Origin: JAICNG01 sp035765135
Lineage (GTDB): Bacteria > Gemmatimonadota > Gemmatimonadetes > Gemmatimonadales > Gemmatimonadaceae
Assembly (NCBI GenBank): GCA_035765135.1
Contig: DASTYE010000298.1
Coordinates: forward strand, 1-17,523
Direction of reading: 5' to 3'
Length of the DNA stretch: 17,523 nt
This document shows, one piece after another, positions 14,447 through 17,523 of this stretch. Each line of letters opens with the position of its first letter. The first letter of the stretch is position 1. The notes under the pieces are model-generated. The model was given only the letters and a program-made list of their open reading frames with translations. It was not told the DNA's origin and made no database searches. The position numbers and the translations under genes are program-made.

Positions 14447-15570
14447 CAGACAGCAACCCGAGCCTTCTCACCACGTCGCCGGCGGCGAAATACGGCAGAC
14501 GGCGGCTGGTCGTACTCTGCTACACGTTGATTGCGGTCATCGTGGTGCTCGACTGGCTCACGCCGGCCGGCGTCGTCGTCGGGTTCCTGCTCACGATTCC
14601 GATCGTCGTGATCTCCATGCTCGGACGGCCGAAGCCCGTTCTTGTGGCGACCGCGGTCGCCCTGGCCTGCTTCGCGCTCGCGGCCACGTTAGGGCGCAAT
14701 CCGGTCACACCACGATCGGTCTGGCTGCCGAATCGAATCCTCGAGGTGTTCGCGATCCTCTCCAGTGGGGCGATCGCGCTCGTGGCGCAGCGTCACCGCC
14801 GGAGTGCCGATGATGCGCTTCGCTCCGCGCTTTCGGCGCGCGACACGAACCGGCTGCTGATGTCGCTCATGGCGCACGACCTTCGGGCACCCCTGGTGGC
14901 CGCGAGCCAGGTGCTCGAGTACGTCGAGCGGTCCGCGGCCACGGGCACTCCGCTCGACGCGGAGCTGGTCGGCGACACACGCTTTCGACTCGGCCGCAAC
15001 CTCCGCGTGATCGAGGAGGTGCTTCAGATGACACGGGGAGACATGCGGCCCTCGAATTCCACGAGCCTGTCGCCGCCACGGTCGTGGGTACACGTCGCGG
15101 AAGAGATCGAGCGCGAAGCCGCCGCGTTCGCCGAAGAAGCCGAAGCGGCAGGAAAGCGGATCGTGGTGCGTGCAGACGGAGTGGGGCGTCTCGAGATGGG
15201 ACTCGACGCGATGGTGCTGCGTCAGGTGCTCGCGATCCTCCTCGACAATGCCATTCGTTATGCGCGGCCAGGGCCCCTTTGGGTCGAGGCTGAGCTTGGC
15301 CCAGGTGAGGTGCTCGTCTCGGTGACCGACACCGGGCCGGGGCTTTCGGTGAGGCCGGGCGCGGAAGCGGGATCGGCCGGGTCCGGAATCGGTCTCGAGC
15401 TCTGTCGAGCGTTGGCGGCTCGCGTGGGCGGCAGTCTGCAGCTCGAGCAGGACTCCGAGCACGCGACGCGGTTCTGTTTGCACCTTCCACTCTCGGCGAG
15501 GAACGGCCCGACGGAAGTAACACCCTGGCCGTTCGGCAACCTGGACGTCGCTCAGGCGAACATCGCGTAG
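14416..15570 (+). CDS. Membrane sensor histidine kinase, partner of the NtrC-type regulator
   Basis: This kinase (384 residues from GTG 14416) has about four or five hydrophobic segments within residues 30-130 and almost no extracytoplasmic loop, so it probably senses the membrane or something inside it. The DHp helix carries the phosphoacceptor His154 in LMSLMAHDLRAP. The HATPase domain has the N-box LDNAIRYA (N278), DTGPGL (305-310) and GSGIGLELC (from 322). The gene overlaps the regulator. GTG 14416 has AGGAAG 5 nt upstream, whereas GTG 14443 forms a GTGA overlap with the regulator stop and would shorten the protein by nine residues; the choice is open. Gene order and overlap make it the partner of the upstream regulator. 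Confidence 0.9.
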   Translation: MGETPAVRPVTDSNPSLLTTSPAAKYGRRRLVVLCYTLIAVIVVLDWLTPAGVVVGFLLTIPIVVISMLGRPKPVLVATAVALACFALAATLGRNPVTPRSVWLPNRILEVFAILSSGAIALVAQRHRRSADDALRSALSARDTNRLLMSLMAHDLRAPLVAASQVLEYVERSAATGTPLDAELVGDTRFRLGRNLRVIEEVLQMTRGDMRPSNSTSLSPPRSWVHVAEEIEREAAAFAEEAEAAGKRIVVRADGVGRLEMGLDAMVLRQVLAILLDNAIRYARPGPLWVEAELGPGEVLVSVTDTGPGLSVRPGAEAGSAGSGIGLELCRALAARVGGSLQLEQDSEHATRFCLHLPLSARNGPTEVTPWPFGNLDVAQANIA

Positions 15571-15585
15571 GGTTCACTGATCCGG

Positions 15586-15609
15586 GCGTGCCTCACTCGT
15601 GAGGCGCGC
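15586..15609. terminator. Bidirectional hairpin between the histidine kinase and MFS genes
   Basis: GCGTGCCTCA (15586-15595) and TGAGGCGCGC (15600-15609) form a 10-bp stem with one G-U pair around a CTCG tetraloop. It fills most of the 39-bp gap between two convergent stop codons, as expected of a shared terminator. Confidence 0.65.
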
Positions 15610-17022
15610 TCAGGGCTCGTCCACCAATCCGCTGCTGGGGACCGGCTGCACTCCGGGCTGTGCCAGCAACCGTTCCTGCGCATCGCCCGCGATCACCGCG
15701 CGCTCAGGAACGTCGCGCTCGCCGACGTCCTGCACGAACACGACGAGCGTGGCCGCGGCCAGCAGAAACACACCCCCCATCATCACGACATAGAGTGGCG
15801 CGTTGGCGTTGTTCTCCCCGAACACCGTCCGGATCAGCGGCCCAAAGGCCAGCGCGGCGACGATCTCCGGGATGACGATGAAGAAGTTGAACACTCCCAT
15901 GTACACGCCCATCCGCGCCGGGGGGAGCGCGGTCGAGAGAATCGCGTACGGCATCGACAGGATGGATGCCCACGCGATGCCGACACCGACCATGCTGAGG
16001 ATGAGGAGCCACCTGCTGTGGATCAGGTAGACGGACAGCAGGCCGATGGCGCCGCAAATGAGCGCAAGGCCGTGCACCGTCTTCCGGGTCGTGAGCGCCG
16101 CCAATTTCGGGAGCGCGAGCGCGACGATGAAGCAGGTGATCGAGTAGAACGCGAAAACGGCTCCACCCCATTCGATGCCCTGGGTATACAGGGCGGATTG
16201 CGGATCCGTCGCGCCGAACACGTGACGCGCGGTCGCCGGCACGAAGAACAGCCACATGGAAAACAGCCCCATCCATGTGAATACCTGCACGACGGCCAGC
16301 TGTCGCATCGTCGGTGGCATGTCGCGAATCGACGTGCCGATCTCACGCGCGAGGTTGCCCAGCCCACCACGGCCGCGCCGCGCCCGATCGAGCGCGGCTG
16401 GGTCCTCCGGGGGGAACTCGTTCGTCGTGACCACCGTCCACACGACCGCCGCGAGAAAGACCGCTGCTCCGACCTGGAATGAATACTTCACCGAAAGCGG
16501 GATGCCGCTGGGCGTGCTCCCTTCGACGCCGAGCCACCTGAACGCGAGCGGGAGCGCGTTGGCGAGGCTCGCGCCGATGCCGATGAAGAAGGACTGCATT
16601 ACGAAGCCCGCGGTGCGCTGCTTGTCGTTGAGCTTGTCGGCGACGAACGCGCGGAACGGCTCCATCGAGATGTTGATCGACGCGTCGAGCACCCAGAGCA
16701 GCGTCGCCGCCATCCAGAGCGTCGTGGAGGTCGGCATGATGAACAGCGCGACCGAGGCGAGGATCGCCCCGGCGAGGAAATACGGCCGGCGACGTCCGAG
16801 TCGTCCCCAGGTGCGATCGCTGAGGGCTCCGACGATCGGCTGCACGAGAAGGCCGGTCATCGGAGCCGCGAGCCAGAGCAGCGGTACCTCGTCGGGACGC
16901 GCGCCGAGGCGCTCGTAGACCGCCGACATGTTGGCGAGCTGCAGTCCCCAGCCGAACTGAATGCCGAGGAACCCGAAGCTCATGTTGAACATCTGCCAGA
17001 AGCTCAGGCGGGGCTTTTCCAT
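15610..17022 (-). CDS. MFS sugar transporter of the GPH/SLC45-like group
   Basis: This 470-residue inner-membrane protein has about 12 transmembrane helices, with a longer cytoplasmic loop in the middle (about 210-240, EFPPEDPAALDRARRGRGG). The loop between helices 2 and 3 reads VGALSDRTWGRLGRRRP, the cation-symporter/MFS signature of glycoside and sucrose/maltose transporters. The N-terminus FWQMFNMSFGFLGIQFGWGLQ also fits SLC45-like bacterial symporters, which take up disaccharides or other glycosides with protons. The start ATG 17022 has no strong Shine-Dalgarno (GGGAAC at about 9 nt). It stands alone between a terminator hairpin and a long inverted repeat, so its substrate cannot be inferred from neighbours. 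Confidence 0.88.
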   Translation of the reverse strand: MEKPRLSFWQMFNMSFGFLGIQFGWGLQLANMSAVYERLGARPDEVPLLWLAAPMTGLLVQPIVGALSDRTWGRLGRRRPYFLAGAILASVALFIMPTSTTLWMAATLLWVLDASINISMEPFRAFVADKLNDKQRTAGFVMQSFFIGIGASLANALPLAFRWLGVEGSTPSGIPLSVKYSFQVGAAVFLAAVVWTVVTTNEFPPEDPAALDRARRGRGGLGNLAREIGTSIRDMPPTMRQLAVVQVFTWMGLFSMWLFFVPATARHVFGATDPQSALYTQGIEWGGAVFAFYSITCFIVALALPKLAALTTRKTVHGLALICGAIGLLSVYLIHSRWLLILSMVGVGIAWASILSMPYAILSTALPPARMGVYMGVFNFFIVIPEIVAALAFGPLIRTVFGENNANAPLYVVMMGGVFLLAAATLVVFVQDVGERDVPERAVIAGDAQERLLAQPGVQPVPSSGLVDEP

Positions 17023-17058
17023 GCGGCGTTCCCGGAGTCGTTAGGGCTCAATGTCGAA

Positions 17059-17163
17059 AGGTCGTCGAGGTCGTCAAGGTCGTCGAGGTGATCGAGGTAA
17101 CGTCATCGCGCACCGAGGGAGTTCCGTTGATCACCTCGACGACCTTGACGACCTTGACCACCT
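17059..17163. repeat. Long hairpin made of 9-nt units (GGTCGTCRA family)
   Basis: The left arm (17059-17093) and right arm (17129-17163) pair over about 35 bp with one mismatch and one G-U. The inner 25 bp (17069-17093 with 17129-17153) are a perfect inverted repeat, with a 35-nt loop. Each arm is itself a run of 9-nt units such as GGTCGTCGA and GGTCGTCAA. It lies between the end of the AhpD-like gene and the start of the MFS gene. It could end the former's transcript or be a dispersed REP-like element. Confidence 0.8.
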
Positions 17164-17166
17164 CGA

Positions 17167-17523
17167 CTACCTCGAAGTTCTTCCCACTCCCAATGCGTCC
17201 GCCACCCGGTTGATGTAGTTGAACCACGACGCGATCAGCGTGATTTGCAGAATCCCCCGGTCATCGAAGCCCACCGCACGCAACCGCTTGTGATGCTCGG
17301 GCGTGATGCGGGTCGCGTCCTTCGTCAACTGTACGACGTAATCGAGCATCACGCGCTCGTGCTCGGAGATGGGCGCGGTCGTGTAGTCACGTTGCAGCGC
17401 TTCGACCAATGCCTCGTCGAGCGTCACCCTACGCAGAAACTCTGCGTGCGACTCTATTCAATACTTACAGCGATTCGTCTCCGAGACCATCGTCGTGATC
17501 ATCTCGTGCTCGCGACGCGAGAG
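17167..17523 (-). CDS. AhpD-like/peroxidase-related protein with in-frame TGA at the second CxxC cysteine (candidate selenoprotein; 5' end cut)
   Basis: The frame enters from the right edge and ends at 17167. It reads LSRREHEMITTMVSETNRCKY, then TGA (17458-17460), then IESHAEFLRR and onward to the stop without further interruption. In carboxymuconolactone-decarboxylase/AhpD-like peroxidase-related enzymes the redox motif is CxxC followed by xxxH (for example CEYC-x3-H). The TGA takes exactly the place of the second Cys, giving C-K-Y-U-I-E-S-H. The C-terminal part (LDYVVQLTKDATRIT, GFDDRGILQITLIASWFNYINRVADALGV) is well conserved and not decayed. A hairpin after the TGA matches the bacterial SECIS rules. 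A nonsense mutation or sequencing error is the alternative; translation starting at GTG 17427 would give an 86-residue fragment without the active site. The role would be peroxide detoxification or thiol redox chemistry in the cytoplasm. Confidence 0.75.
17419..17454 (-). promoter_or_regulatory. Candidate bacterial SECIS hairpin
   Basis: On the mRNA strand, ACGCAGA-GUU-UCUGCGU (17447 to 17431) forms a perfect 7-bp stem with a G-U starting the apical loop, 17 nt after the UGA. That fits the bacterial SECIS pattern as I know it (short upper stem, G at the start of the apical loop, about 16-37 nt from UGA). Weaker lower pairing extends it to about 17419-17454. Confidence 0.6.

Noticed and set aside
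17059..17163. Insertion-sequence ends or CRISPR array for the 9-nt repeats
   Set aside because: No transposase or target duplication is seen, and the units are too short and contiguous to be CRISPR repeats with spacers.
17051..17215. Plus-strand ORF starting MSKGRRGRQ through the inverted repeat
   Set aside because: It has no good ribosome-binding site, runs antisense into the conserved AhpD-like gene, and its basic/acidic halves simply reflect the two arms of the hairpin.

Overview
The window is dense, high-GC bacterial DNA with intact genes on both strands. The gene content fits a Gemmatimonadota-like soil bacterium: large secreted phosphoesterases with MBG/Ig and cadherin-like repeats, a small secreted protein with an NPCNGD motif, and frequent GTG starts with overlapping genes. 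This taxonomic guess is inference only.

Left part (1-6467): two head-to-head genes encode exported calcineurin-like metallophosphoesterase (MPE) proteins. The minus-strand gene (start 1920, cut by the left edge) reads MPE-PKD-PKD-MPE. The plus-strand gene (2447-5644) has one MPE domain, an array of Ig/MBG repeats, two cadherin-like repeats and a C-terminal surface domain. Two of the three MPE domains have lost metal ligands. A small predicted secreted protein follows (5727-6467). After a 350-bp gap comes a UDP-sugar epimerase-type SDR (6818-7801).

Centre (7832-12663, minus strand): a tightly coupled six-gene RiPP operon. In order of transcription it encodes a PqqD-like RRE protein (B1), a B2 leader peptidase, a 58-residue precursor, an HPr-kinase-like peptide kinase, an NTP_transf_5-type nucleotidyltransferase and an ABC exporter. 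The precursor fits the lasso leader consensus exactly. However, its 28-residue predicted core is Gly/Arg/Ser-only in character, has no Asp or Glu at all and ends in Ser, and no asparagine-synthetase-like lasso cyclase is present. The lost ring acceptor and the missing cyclase agree with each other. This looks like a lasso-derived, cyclase-free RiPP system producing a polycationic peptide that may be phosphorylated or nucleotidylated/glycosylated. It is the strongest novelty candidate here.

Right part: a 367-bp divergent intergenic region with repeated operator-like motifs separates the operon from a plus-strand two-component system (NtrC-type regulator 13031-14446 and membrane histidine kinase 14416-15570), a plausible local regulator. 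A GPH/SLC45-like sugar transporter (15610-17022, minus) follows, then a 105-bp hairpin built from 9-nt units. At the right edge is an AhpD/peroxidase-related gene whose second CxxC cysteine codon is an in-frame TGA, followed at the right distance by a bacterial-SECIS-like hairpin. It is a candidate selenoprotein.
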